Of a DNA stretch of 64,000 nt, positions 33,977 to 44,882 are shown one piece after another. The notes beneath the pieces were generated by a model. That model saw only the letters and a list, made by a program, of their open reading frames with translations, made no database searches and was not told the DNA's origin. How positions within the stretch are numbered: position 1 is the stretch's first letter; every line of letters starts with the position of its first letter. This DNA is from Wurfbainia villosa. Its lineage: Eukaryota > Streptophyta > Magnoliopsida > Zingiberales > Zingiberaceae. The translations under genes were made by a program, and so were the position numbers. Where the stretch lies: contig CM045993.1 in the NCBI GenBank assembly GCA_025175895.1, forward strand, positions 51,278,621 through 51,342,620. The letters are read 5' to 3'.

Positions 33977-34467
33977 ATGGCCCACATTGAGGGGTACAAC
34001 ACCATCCGACCTCCGTTCTTTAACGGAGATGATTTACGTTATTGAAAAGGTCGGATGGAGTATTTTCTAAAAACACAAGTCGAGACTTGGATAATCATCC
34101 AAACCGGCTTTGCTCTACCCTCCAATGATCAAGGCGAGCCCTTGGATTTCAACAAGTGGACCAATGCAACCAAGAGGCAGATCGAAGCCGATGCAAAGGC
34201 GACCCAAATGTTGCAGTGCGGTCTATCCAAAGAGGAGCTCAACCGCATCAGACCCTTCATCAGCGCAAAGGACCTGTGGAACAAATTAATCGAGCTACAC
34301 GAAGGAACGTCCGATGCTAAGGTATGTAAATGCGACCTCCTTTTCAATAAGTTGTATAACCTTAAGATGCAGGAACACGAGATGACAACGCAACTACACG
34401 CCCGCGTCCAGGACATTATCAACGGCCTGCACACTATTAGACACAAGGTCGAAAACTGTGACCTTCT
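33977..34467 (+). pseudogene. RE5 gag, N-terminal part
   Basis: The start ATG at 33977 gives MAHIEGYNTIRPPFFNGDD, matching RE3 and RE4 gag. An in-frame TGA at 34043-34045 replaces the Trp of the conserved YWKGRME motif; the rest is open. The frame crosses the RE6 insertion cleanly: codons up to Asp-Leu at 34460-34465 resume as Leu-Arg-Tyr-Val at 42723. The UBN2 region is otherwise well conserved. Apart from this one nonsense codon the gag of RE5 would be a single long frame. Confidence 0.88.
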
Positions 34468-35679
34468 TGTTGGTGCAACAATGCTCCAAGCATTTATATA
34501 TGTTTTGATTTTTGGATAATCATCTAAGTTAGGCAATATCTTGTGATCTAATTGTGAAAATGTTTAAGTGACAGGGAAGTCCAAGTATGATCTTGGCAAA
34601 GGAAGTACAAGGGATGGACTTGGCAGCGTAAGACCAAGCTTGTAGTCTTGGCAGCGTAAAGTCCAAGTGAACCTTGACAAAGGAAGTCCAAAGTAAAGTC
34701 TTGGCAGCATAAGTCCAAGCTTGTAGTCTTGGCGGCGTAAAGTCCAAGCATTTGGCAACCCAAGACATGACGAAACCGAAGGAAGCTCTTGGAAGCAAAG
34801 CGCAAAGGATGAACAAGTCGCGGACTCGGAGGGATCCTGAAGGCGCAAGGCTTATTGAGGAGCTAGAAGGTTGAGTCTAGGTCTAGGGTATAAAATCAAG
34901 TATGAATTACTCATACTTGATGAGTATCACGATCGGCCCGTCAGCGTGTCGATCGGCAGTCGGGTCGGTGAAACCACGACCATCGATCCGACCGCCTTAG
35001 TCGAGCGATGATTGATTCTGCGATCAGTCGACTGCCAAGGGCATCAGTCGACTGATCAAGGGAAATATCGCCACAGAATGCAGTCTCACTCGACTGCTGC
35101 CTTGATCACTCGACTGATCACCCCATCAGTCGACTGATGGAGGGATCAGTCGACTGATCACCTGGCCGTTGGAGATTGAGGTTACGAATCTCCGCGGAGA
35201 TCGCGTTCGGCCGTTGGCTCGGCAATGACCGATGATGGTATGCATCACCGATCGATCGCTAACGGGAAAAAACAACCCCTCTTCTATAAAAAGGGGCCAT
35301 GGGGAGCTTGGTGAAGCTAGTGCTCTTACTCCCAACTACACCTACGTGCTCACCAAGCTTTCAGAGTGTTTTTAGCAATTCAAAACCTCCTCTTCTCTTG
35401 TTCTTAATCATCCATCATTGTAAAGAAGAGGAGTGCATTGTAAGATAAGGTTTCTCCACCTTGGTTCATCCAAAGGAGGTTCTAGTGAAGATTGATTAGG
35501 GCTAATCCACCTTACGGATTGCCGTGGAGTAGGAGTGTCATCTCTAAACCACGTTACATCGGGTGTTAGCTTTGTTTCTTGTTTTGTTTGTGCTTATATT
35601 TGTATTGCTTCCGCTAACCTTTTTGTAGAAACGAAGAAAGGCTAATCACCCCCCTCTAGTCATTCCAAGGGTCCTAACA
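34468..35679 (+). repeat. RE6 5' LTR
   Basis: 1212 bp, TGTTGGTGCAACAATG..GGTCCTAACA. The first 300 bp contain repeated AGTCCAAG..CTTGGCAGCGTA units. A TCGA/GTCGACTG array spans about 34927-35260, followed by TATAAAAA at 35285-35292. Confidence 0.96.
35285..35292 (+). promoter_or_regulatory. Putative TATA box, RE6 5' LTR
   Basis: CTTCTATAAAAAGGGGCC, conserved at 42323-42330 in the 3' LTR and similar to LTR-0. Confidence 0.6.
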
Positions 35680-35681
35680 AG

Positions 35682-35693
35682 TGGTATCAGAGC
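35682..35693 (+). other. RE6 primer-binding site
   Basis: TGGTATCAGAGC, two bases after the LTR. The gag ATG follows only 40 bases later. Confidence 0.93.
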
Positions 35694-35733
35694 CCGGATA
35701 GCTTGGAAGATCTCACCATCAACCAAGACATCA

Positions 35734-37347
35734 ATGGCTCTTCAAGAGGGATATAGCATCGCCAAGCCACCGCTCTTCGATGGGAGTCATTTTGCGTATT
35801 GGAAAGGTAGGATGAAGTACTATCTTATGAGTAATATTGAAATTTGGCATAGTGTTGTAGATGGCTTCGAGGAACCGGTGGATGAACATGGACATCCTAT
35901 TCCAAGCAAGGATTGTACAAGAGAAATAAACAAGAAATTTGAATCAAATGCAAAGGCCGTCCTCACCATCCAATGCGGCGTCACAATGGAGCAACTCAAC
36001 AAGGTGGGGCCTTTTGAATCCGCCAAGGAGCTATGGGAAAAGCTCATTGAGCTAAATGAAGGTTCCAAGGAGTCAAAGAGGGCCAAGAAGGACCTATTAA
36101 TTGGACAACTTCAAGCCTTCCAAATGAAGATGCATGAAACCGTAAGTCAAATGCATGGAAGGTTCAAGGAAATTGTGAACGGACTCCATATCATAGGTGA
36201 GCGAGTTGACAACCGGGATTTGGTAAGGTATATTTTACAAGCATTTCCTAGAAATTCTTTATGGACTTCTATAGTTGATGCCATTAAGGTAACTAGGGAT
36301 TTATCTCAAATTAAAATTGATGAATTATTTTGTGAGTTTGAATTACATGAGCAAACTAACATGTCCTCTAAGGAAAAGGGTTTAGCTCTATTTGTTGAAA
36401 AGAAGGACAAGAAAGAAAAGAAGAAGAAGGAAAGAAAAGAAGCATCATCATCATCCGAGTCGGAGGATGAGTCAAGTAGCGATGGGGACTCATCTAGTGA
36501 AATGGCAAATTTCGAAGCTTTATAGAAAGTCAAGAGAGTTCAAGAATAGAGAAGCAAGGAAGGGGTCTCATTCCTCAAAAGGTAAATTTAATGGTAATTC
36601 AAGTTTTAGCAATAATGTGATTTGCCATGCTTGCAATAAGAAGGGGCATATAAAGTCGAATTGCCCGGAGCTAAAGAAGAAGGAGGAAAAGAAAAAGAAA
36701 AAGAAGGACAAGAAGGAAAAGAAGAAGAAGGAGGCCATGGTGACTCAAACCACATGGGACACACCAAGTGTTGAAGACTCTTCCTCCGATGATGAGCTTT
36801 ACATTACATTGTGGCACTCATGGCATTAGAAGATGATTCCGGCACATCAAGTCAAGAAGATTCTTCAAGTGATGAATCGTCATCTAGTGACGATGAGGTA
36901 ATGAATTCTCCCAAGGTTATGCTTCTCTATAAATCAATTGATTATCTTAAAGAAGCTCTAGATAAGTCAAAATCTAAGGTTAAGAGCATGAAGGTAGAAC
37001 TAAAGGCCATTAGGGATGAAAAGCTTTCACATATTGACTCTTGCATGCTTAAGGAAGAAAATGACAAACTTAAGGATGAGGTTAGTGAATTGAAAGTATG
37101 TTTAGAAAAATTTTCAAATGGCTCAAAGTGTCTTGATATGATTCTTAGTAGGCAAAGAGCGGTTTATAACAAGGCCGGTTTAGGATATAAGCCAAAAGAA
37201 AAAGAAGTTGCTTATATTTCATTAATAAATAGGAAAGCAACTATTAAGGGTAAGGTTAAGAAAGCTTGGGTACCTAAGAAGTTTTTACTTAATGTTACCG
37301 GTCCAAATATTTGGGTACCAAAAGCTTGTGTTTTTCATGTGATTTAG
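35734..37347 (+). pseudogene. RE6 gag, two compensating frameshifts
   Basis: ATG 35734 opens a 263-aa frame with HFAYWKGRMKYYL, the UBN2 domain, RDLVRYILQAFPR and a Lys/Ser/Glu-rich linker. It runs off near 36525. The zinc knuckle CHACNKKGHIKSNC (about 36625-36666) and a Lys-rich tract continue in a shifted frame. A second shift near 36805 restores the first frame for the Ser/Asp-rich stretch, the coiled coil (DKLKDEVSELKVCLEKF), QRAVYNKAGLGY, KAWVPKK and IWVPKACVFHVI. The frame ends with a single TAG at 37345-37347 and continues open into protease. Gag would package element RNA into cytoplasmic particles; this allele would make a truncated protein without the knuckle. Confidence 0.9.
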
Positions 37348-37362
37348 GTAGGAGAGCGAGGT

Positions 37363-40300
37363 ATGTGGATTGTGGATAGCGGTTGCTCAACACATATGAC
37401 CGGGGATGTGAGCAAGTTCTCCACAATTAAATATGTGAAGAAGGGAGTGGTGTCCTTTGGGAATAGTGGAAAACTCAAGATATTAGGTAGAGGAACAATT
37501 GAGGTATCCCCCAAAATTGTTATTCACAAAGTCTTGCTAGTTGAAAATATGAAATTTAATTTATTAAGTGTTAGTCAACTTTGTGATGCAAACTATCATG
37601 TCTCCTTTGAATCCTCTAAATGCATGATTAGACACAAGGAATTAAATGATTGCATGTTAGTTGGATATAGGAAATCAAATATCTATTATGTTGATCTTTC
37701 ATATGCTTCTAACATTTCTTCTAAGTGTTTTGTTGCAAAAGAAGAGGAAAGTTGGCTATGACATAGAAGACTGGGGCATATCAACATGAAAAACATAGCC
37801 AAGGTAGCCAAGATGGAGTTGGTCAAAGGGCTACCAAAGATCAAGTATGTCAAGAACAAATTGTGTGATGCATGCCAAGAAGGAAAACAAACAAAGGCAT
37901 CACACAAAGGTAAAACCCTAACCAATACCTCTTTACCATTAGAATTATTGCATCTTGACTTATTTGATTGCCATAGTACTCCATCTTTAAATGGTAATAA
38001 ATATTGTTTGGTTATAATAGATGATTTTTCTAGGTATACTTGGGTCTATTTTATGAAACATAAGGATGATACCTTAGAAATAATCATAGGATTTAGTAAA
38101 AGGGTTGAAAATGAAAAGAGTCTCAAAATCAATCGGATCCGTAGTGATCATGGTGGTGAATTTGAAAACCTAAAATTTTCACAATTTTGTTTAGAGCAAG
38201 GGTACAAGCATGAGTTCTCTTGTCCTAGAACACCCCAACAAAATGGGGTGGTGGAAAGGAGAAATCGTACCCTACAAGAGGCAGCTAGGACTATGCTTAA
38301 TGCATATTCTCTACCTAGCTACTTGTGGGCGGAAGCGGTTAATACCACTTGCTATATCCAAAATAGGGTTCAAATCCATAGGTTTTTAGGAAAAACACCA
38401 TTTGAATTATGGAATGGGACTATACCCACAATTCATTATTTCAAAGTCTTTGGATGTAAAGTTTATATTCTAAACACCAAAGATAACTTAGGAAAATTTG
38501 AATCAAAAGCGGATGAGGGAATCCTAGTTGGATACTCATCCACAAGTAGAGGGTATAGAGTCTACAATAAGAGAACCAAAGGGATTGAGGAGTCTTCCAA
38601 TGTTGAATTTGAAGAAACTACTAGTACCTACCCTAGAAAGTCCTCCATTGATAAGGATATTAATGACAATAATCAAGACATTACCCAAAAACTTCAAAAT
38701 TTGACCATTAGGGGTAATGATCAAGGGGGAGGAAGAGGAGACTCCGATGATGAAAGAAGGGTGGAAGATAACAATGATCAAATTGAAACCCCTTCTAGAA
38801 ACCTAAGAATTCATCAAGATCATCCACTTGACCAAGTAGTAGGAGATCTATCTCAAGGAGTAAGAACTAGGTCATTTCATAGACCTCCTACTAGTCAAGT
38901 TGCTCTTATCTCACAAATTGAGCCCAAATCGATCAATGATGCATTACATGATCCGGATTGGATTTTGGCAATGCAAGATGAATTGGCTCAATTTGAGAGA
39001 AGTCAAGTGTGGGAATTAGTACCTAGACCCAATGATAGCACCATAATTACTACAAGATGGGTCTTTAGGAATAAGCTAGATGATCAAGGAAATATCACTA
39101 GAAATAAGGCTAGGTTGGTTGCTAGGGGATTCAATCAAGTTGAGGGGCTTGACTATGATGAGACTTATGCCTCGGTTGCAAGGTTAGAATCTATTAGGAT
39201 TCTCTTAGGGTATGCGTCCTACATGGGATTTAAACTTTACCAAATGGATGTTAAATCGGCATTCTTAAATGGTTTTATTAAGGAGGAAGTATATGTAGAA
39301 CAACCACCCGGATTTGAGAACATAGATTATCCAAATCATGTATGTAAGCTTAGGAAAGCATTATATGGGTTAAAACAAGCTCCCCGAGCATGGTATGAAA
39401 GATTGTCATCCTTCTTAATTTCTAAGGATTTTAGAAGAGGCCAAGTAGACCAAACTTTGTTTATAAAGTCAACATTAAAAGATATATTCATAGCCCAAGT
39501 ATATGTTGATGATATTATTTTTGGGTCAACAAATGATGATCTTCTTCAAGACTTTATAAAAAATATGGAAAATGAATTTGAAATGAGTTTGGTTGGAGAG
39601 CTTACCTTTTTCCTAGGTTTACAAGTCAAACAAACCAATGAGGGTATTCATATTTATCAAACAAAATATGCAAATGAAATGATCAAGAAATTTGGTTTGG
39701 AAAATGCCAAAATTGTAACCACTCCCATGGCCACTAGCACTAGAATAGATAGTGATCATGAAGGTAAATCGATTGATCTTAAACTATATAGGAGTATGAT
39801 TAGTAGCTTACTATACCTAACCGCTAGTAGACCCGACATTTTATTTGCGATAGGTATGTGTGCAAGATACCAATCTTGTGCCAAAGAATCACATTTGGTA
39901 GCCGTCAAAAGAATATTAAGATATATTAAAGGCACCCTAAATGTAGGACTTTGGTATCCTAGGACTAAGTCATTTGAATTGCTTGGTTATACCGATTCCG
40001 ATTATGCTGTGTGCAAATTGGATAGGAAGAGTACTAGTGGTGGATGCCAATTTCTTGGGTCCTCCCTAGTTAGCTGGAGTAGTAGGAAGCAACATTGTGT
40101 TGCTTTATCAACCACCGAAGCCGAATATGTGGCTATGGGTGGTTGTGTAGCTCAATTACTTTGGATGAGACACACTCTTGTGGACTATGAGCTACACTAC
40201 TCTAACATTAAAGTTTATTGTGATAATGTGAGTACCATCAACTTGACCAAAAATCCGGTACATCACTCTAGGACCAAACATATTGAAGTGAAACATCACT

Positions 40301-40446
40301 TCATAAGAGATCATGTGGCAAGAGGGGACATTGAACTTAATTATGTAGAATCTAAGTCCAACCTTGCCGATATCTTCACCAAAGCTCTTCCCGAAAATGA
40401 ATTTTGATCTTTAAGGAGAGAGCTTGGTATGTGCTTTGTAGAGTAA
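37363..40446 (+). pseudogene. RE6 pol, near-complete, one internal stop before integrase
   Basis: Protease MWIVDSGCSTHMTGD has catalytic DSG. A TGA at 37759-37761 replaces Trp in SWLWHRRLGH. From 37786 there are 873 open codons: CDACQEGK; integrase triad D58, D121 and E157 (D-D-35-E); a linker; RT from about codon 409 with MDVKSAFLNG and YVDD at about codon 573; RNase H from about codon 733 with GYTDSDY, STTEAEY and HSRTKHIEVKHH. A TGA at 40406-40408 precedes the last residues (SLRRELGMCFVE). All catalytic residues I can check are present, so integrase core, RT and RNase H are intact in one frame. It could have acted in trans only if translation reached past the upstream stops. Confidence 0.92.
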
Positions 40447-41469
40447 AATTCTAGGTTTGCATGATCCCATGTTTATATGTTATCTTTATACCTTGATACA
40501 TCTCACAAAAAGCCTTAATAAACCTTGATTTTTGTATTGAGACACTTAGAACCATGTGAGATGATAGGGAAGGTGTACTTGGCTCATCATGCTTGTTATG
40601 ATGCATTACTATGAGCCAATGACACACCTAGAGACATAAATACCTTATGGACCAACCATTGGGAAGGCTTGTATTCAAGTAATGAGTACATAGCTCTAAG
40701 AACATGGTTGGAAATTCCAAATCATATATATTTTAAACCATGTTCATTATATTTTGGAAAATAGTTTTCAAGTAAATCACAAAAGTGATACAAAGTTTGA
40801 AAATTCTTTAGAACTTTTGTAAGTTTCCAAATTTGTATCAATCTTGAAATCTAGAAAACATATATTTTTCAAATTATTTTTCCTTAATAAAGTATGATTT
40901 CAGAAATGTGTACGCAAAATTTCATAATTTTTCGAGATTTTTGGAATTTCTACCGCATTTCTGAAAATGGGCTGAAAATTTGAAATTTCGATTTAGCATA
41001 GCGATCAGCTGTTGATTCGATAGATCTGATAATAAACTCCATTTTCTGATATTTGGTGTATCTTTGATGTCCTAACACTATAGTATGATAATATTACGTA
41101 TAAACAAGATTTAGGACTGACTAATGCAGTGTTTTAGGGGGAGTTTTCATAAATTATATCTTTTTCATCCCCAAAACCATTGTTGGTGCAAAGTTAGGAC
41201 TTAATTTTTTGAATTTTTGATATGCTTTGCTTCAACTATTGTTTATACATTATAAAGCATATCTTGGATTAAGGGGGAGCTTAATTTCAATATTGTACCT
41301 TAGTCTAAGATCTAACACATTATTTCCTTCATGTTTGAATCCTTCTCTTTTTGATGTATGTCAAAGGGGGAGAAGGAGTGTTTAAGTTATAATACATATT
41401 GAAAATTTGATTATGTGTGTATTTAAAGACCTAACTCAAATGATTGTCAAACATCAAAATGGGGGAGAT
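40447..41469 (+). other. RE6 3' untranslated region with PPT series
   Basis: Non-coding. GGGGGAG motifs lie at 41136-41143, 41272-41279 and 41364-41372, with the true PPT AAATGGGGGAGAT at 41457-41469. The stretch near 40650-40720 (CATTGGGAAGGCTTGTAT..) resembles the minus strand of RE8 near 58100-58170. No envelope-like ORF is seen. Confidence 0.75.
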
Positions 41470-42717
41470 TGTTGGTGCAACAATGCTCCAAGCATTTATA
41501 TATGTTTTGATGTTTGGATAATCATCTAAGTTAGGCAATATCTTGTGATCTAATTGCGAAAATGTTTAAGTGACAGGGAAGTCCAAGTATGATCTTGGCA
41601 AAGGAAGTCCAAGTATGATCTTGGCAAAGGAAGTACAAGGGATGGACTTGGCAGCGTAAGACCAAGCTTGTAGTCTTGGTAGCGTAAAGTCCAAGTGAAC
41701 CTTGACAAAGGAAGTCCAAAGTAAAGTCTTGGCAGCATAAGTCCAAACTTGTAGTCTTGGCGGCGTAAAGTCCAAGCATTTGGCAACCCAAGACATGACG
41801 AAACCGAAGGAAGCTCTTGGAAGCAAAGCGCAAAGGATGAACAAGTCGCGGACTCGGAGGGATCCTGAAGGCGCAAGGCTTATTGAGGAGCTAGAAGGTT
41901 GAGTCTAGGTCTAGGGTATAAAATCAAGTATGAATTACTCATACTTGATGAGTATCAGTCGATCGATGTATCGATCGGAGTCGGCGTTCGACCGAGTCGA
42001 GTGAAACCCGACCATCGATCATTGCCTTGGTCGAGCAGCGATCGTGATCTGCGATCGATCGCGCCAGGCATCGATCAAACCGATCAAGGGAAATATCGCC
42101 ACAGAATGCAGTCTCACTCGACTGCTGCCTTGATCACTCGACTGATCACCCCATCAGTCGACTGATGGAGGGATCAGTCGACTGATCACCTGGCCGTTGG
42201 AGATTGCGGCTACGAATCTCCGCGGAGATCGCGTTTCAGAAGCCGTTGGCTTCGGCGACAGTCGACTGATGGTATGCATCAGTCGACTGATCGACGCCCA
42301 ACGGGAAAAACAACCCCTCTTCTATAAAAAGGGGCCATGGGGAGCTTGGTGAAGCTAGTGCTCTTGCTCCCAACTACACCTACGTGCTCACCAAGCTTTC
42401 CAAGTGTTTTTAGCAATTCAAAACCTCCTCTTCTCTTGTTCTTAATCATCCATCATTGTAAAGAAGAGGAGTGCATTGTAAGATAAGGTTTCTCCACCTT
42501 GGTTCATCCAAAGGAGGTTCTAGTGAAGATTGATTAGGGCTAATCCACCTTACGGATTGCCGTGGAGTAGGAGCGTCATCTCCGAACCACGTTACATCGG
42601 GTGTTAGCTTTGTTTCTTGTTTTGTTTGTGCTTATATTTGTATTGCTTCCGCTAACCTTTTTGTAGAAACGAAGAAAGGCTAATCACCCCCCTCTAGCCA
42701 TTCCAAGGGTCCTAACA
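41470..42717 (+). repeat. RE6 3' LTR
   Basis: 1248 bp. Relative to the 5' LTR it has one extra copy of a 26-27-bp unit (GAAGTCCAAGTATGATCTTG.., about 41579-41630) and a strongly different TCGA-rich segment (about 41948-42080), plus scattered substitutions. It ends GGTCCTAACA. Confidence 0.95.
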
Positions 42718-42722
42718 CTTCT

Positions 42723-43770
42723 AAGGTACGTTCTTAATTCATTTCCTAGGACTACCTTGTGGGCATCTGTGGTCGATGCCTACAAGGTCTCTAAGGACCT
42801 TTCGAATCTTAGGTTAGACGAGTTATTTTTCGAGTTTGAACTTCACGAGCAGACTAACATGGTCCAGGCCGAGAAAGGTATTGCTCTATTTGCAAGACAA
42901 AGAAGAAAGTCATCTACCAGGCAAGAAGATGGACTTGAACCCGAAGACGAATTAGAGTCCGAATCCGAAGAGGTGGAAGCAATAGTGAACGTAGTGCGGA
43001 AGATCGTTCGGAGGGAAAGGAGGCTACTAAAGAACCAAAAGAGGGCACAATTCAAATCAAATCAAAAGAAGGCTTTTCATGCAACATGGGAAAACGAAGA
43101 AGGCGTTGGCATAGCGTGCATGGCAAGACCCGAAGAGTTCGAGTCAGAGTCCGAATCTGAATCCAATTACAACACCGACTCCGAACTCGAGGACTACTTC
43201 GAGAAGCAACTCAAAGCCGGACCAAAAGGGAAAATTAAGGTTAGTCGCTCACTAATTCATATGCTTTACAATACAATTAAATTGCTAACTAGGAAATTAG
43301 CTAAATCCGAGTCTAGGGTAGAGTCCTTGGTTGAGGAGGTTGAAACCCTCAAACAAGAGACACCCCTAAACTCTTCGACTAGTCGAGTTCAAGAGGAGGA
43401 CTCAACTCGAGCTAAAAAACTCGAAGAAGAGAACTCTCTCTTGAAAGGACGAGTCCAAGAGCTCAAAACTCTATTGAACAAGTTCTTGACGGGGTCCAAG
43501 AATCTTAACCGACTTCTTGGAACTCAGAGAGCCGTGTACAACAGAGCCAGACTCAGATATAGCTCAAAGACTACGAATAGATCTTACATGTCTATCGTAA
43601 ATCGTAGTCATCATCGAGTCCAAGCGTGGGTCCCGAAAACCTTATTAAACTCACATATAAGGACCAATAGGTTTTGGATTCCCCAGGATCAAGTTCATTA
43701 CTTGACCAGACCATACTGGTTCAATGATCCAGGGGGAGCTAATACCAAAATAGTATATCCGGTAACCTAA
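42723..43770 (+). pseudogene. RE5 gag, C-terminal part without zinc knuckle
   Basis: It continues 34467 in frame (LRYVLNSFPR..) and is open to a TAA at 43768-43770. It holds the end of the UBN2 domain, an acidic linker, a basic stretch (RKIVRRERRLLKNQKR), then directly AFHATWENEEG, where RE3 has the CCHC knuckle in between. About 30 residues including the whole knuckle are therefore missing without loss of frame. Then come acidic repeats, a coiled coil (SRVESLVEEVETLKQE.., EEENSLLKGRVQELKTLL), QRAVYNRARLRY, QAWVPKT and the C-terminus PGGANTK. No protease follows. Confidence 0.9.
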
Positions 43771-44882
43771 ACCTCTTATTTTCTTTAGAATGGTTAGATA
43801 GGACTATAACATATCAATTCTTGATAACATAGTACTAGGATGCGGCGAGATGATAGTATGCTAGGAAAACGGAGTCTCGTGCATTCGAGCTAGATAAGGC
43901 GTATCTAGTTTGGTTCACTTGACCGAGTGGAACTAGCTGAAGCTACCTCACCGTATCCTAGACTAGTTAGACCAGGAAGTGGTCTTAGGTGAGTCAAGTT
44001 ACTATTTTCTCAAAATTGGCTTTGTCTAAGGAAGTGGTCATTTTTCCAATCAAAGAAGGCCCCTATGCCTCGCCACGACCTGGAAGCCAAGATCTTGAAA
44101 AGGTGACTTGATGAGCTTAGGATCAAATCCAAATCTAACGCAAGGTTGACCCGTTTCAAATCATTAAATTTAATTAAGATAAAATTGGAATCATCTCACA
44201 CAACATATAAGGTGAACCAATTCTAAGACACTTAGAATGGGTGAGATGAATAAGGAATAATTTCAATTCACATAATCCTTTTAAAAATGCTATCTATTTT
44301 TCAAACTATTGAACTTAAATGTTTATTTATACTCGGACAAAACTCTAAATATACAACCTTCTAGGTCAATGTTTAGCGCCCCCTAACTCTTCTATACCTT
44401 ATATATTTGATTAAGGGGGAGAGCAAACTAACCCTAAGGGTTATATATTTACAAAAGTTATTAGCGTATAAGTATTGTGGAACTCAAAGCTAATTTTATA
44501 AGTATTTTGAAAATCAAACTTAGTTTCCTAAAAACTTATATTGTTGGTGCAGAGGGCTATACCTCGAACCAAATTAAATCAAGACACATTATTGGACTCA
44601 TGTTAGATAATCTTTTTGCATGCTACCTTTTCTATTAAAAAACCCCTACTTTTTATATAAAACCCCATAACTTTTTTGATTCATGGCAAAAGGGGGAGAA
44701 GAGCATAAGTTAAGGGGGAGAACAAAATTTAAATTTTTGAAAATTAAACTTTGTTTTAAAACTCACCGAATGTTAAGAGGGAGTTCACTACAAATGAGCG
44801 TAACATTTATCTTACTCATTTTCTGCTTTATATTTTCCCTTAACTTTGCATAAATTTGCCATAGGATCAAAAAGAGGGAGAT
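43771..44882 (+). other. RE5 post-gag non-coding region: spacer motif, then PPT series
   Basis: The spacer half (to about 44300) carries the conserved structured motif at 44016-44090. The 3'-UTR half has GGGGGAG-type motifs at about 44413, 44691 and 44713, AGAGGGAG near 44777, and the final AAAAAGAGGGAGAT (44869-44882) before the LTR. The junction where pol was lost lies somewhere near 44230-44400. Confidence 0.7.
44016..44090 (+). other. Conserved structured motif, RE5 copy
   Basis: The closing stem TTGGCTT (44016-44022) and AAGCCAA (44084-44090) is perfect. The inner hairpin AGGC/GCCT is kept. The second stem has one A-C mismatch. It is retained although pol is gone. Confidence 0.52.

Larger units (their letters stand above)
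34468..42717 (+). mobile_element. RE6: near-complete Sirevirus-like element in RE5 gag
   Basis: 8250 bp with exact TSD CTTCT (34463-34467 and 42718-42722). 5' LTR 34468-35679, PBS 35682-35693, gag 35734-37347, pol 37363-40446, PPT 41457-41469, 3' LTR 41470-42717. It is the innermost element and has the best preserved pol. Outside one array region the LTRs differ by roughly a dozen substitutions by eye, so it is young, but gag and pol carry a few inactivating changes. Confidence 0.97.

Noticed and set aside
34529..34848. Three overlapping minus-strand ORFs (also 41531-41876, 56501-57084 and 61589-62181 on plus)
   Set aside because: They are LTR tandem repeats whose unit has no stop in several frames; composition is repetitive and the LTR context explains them.
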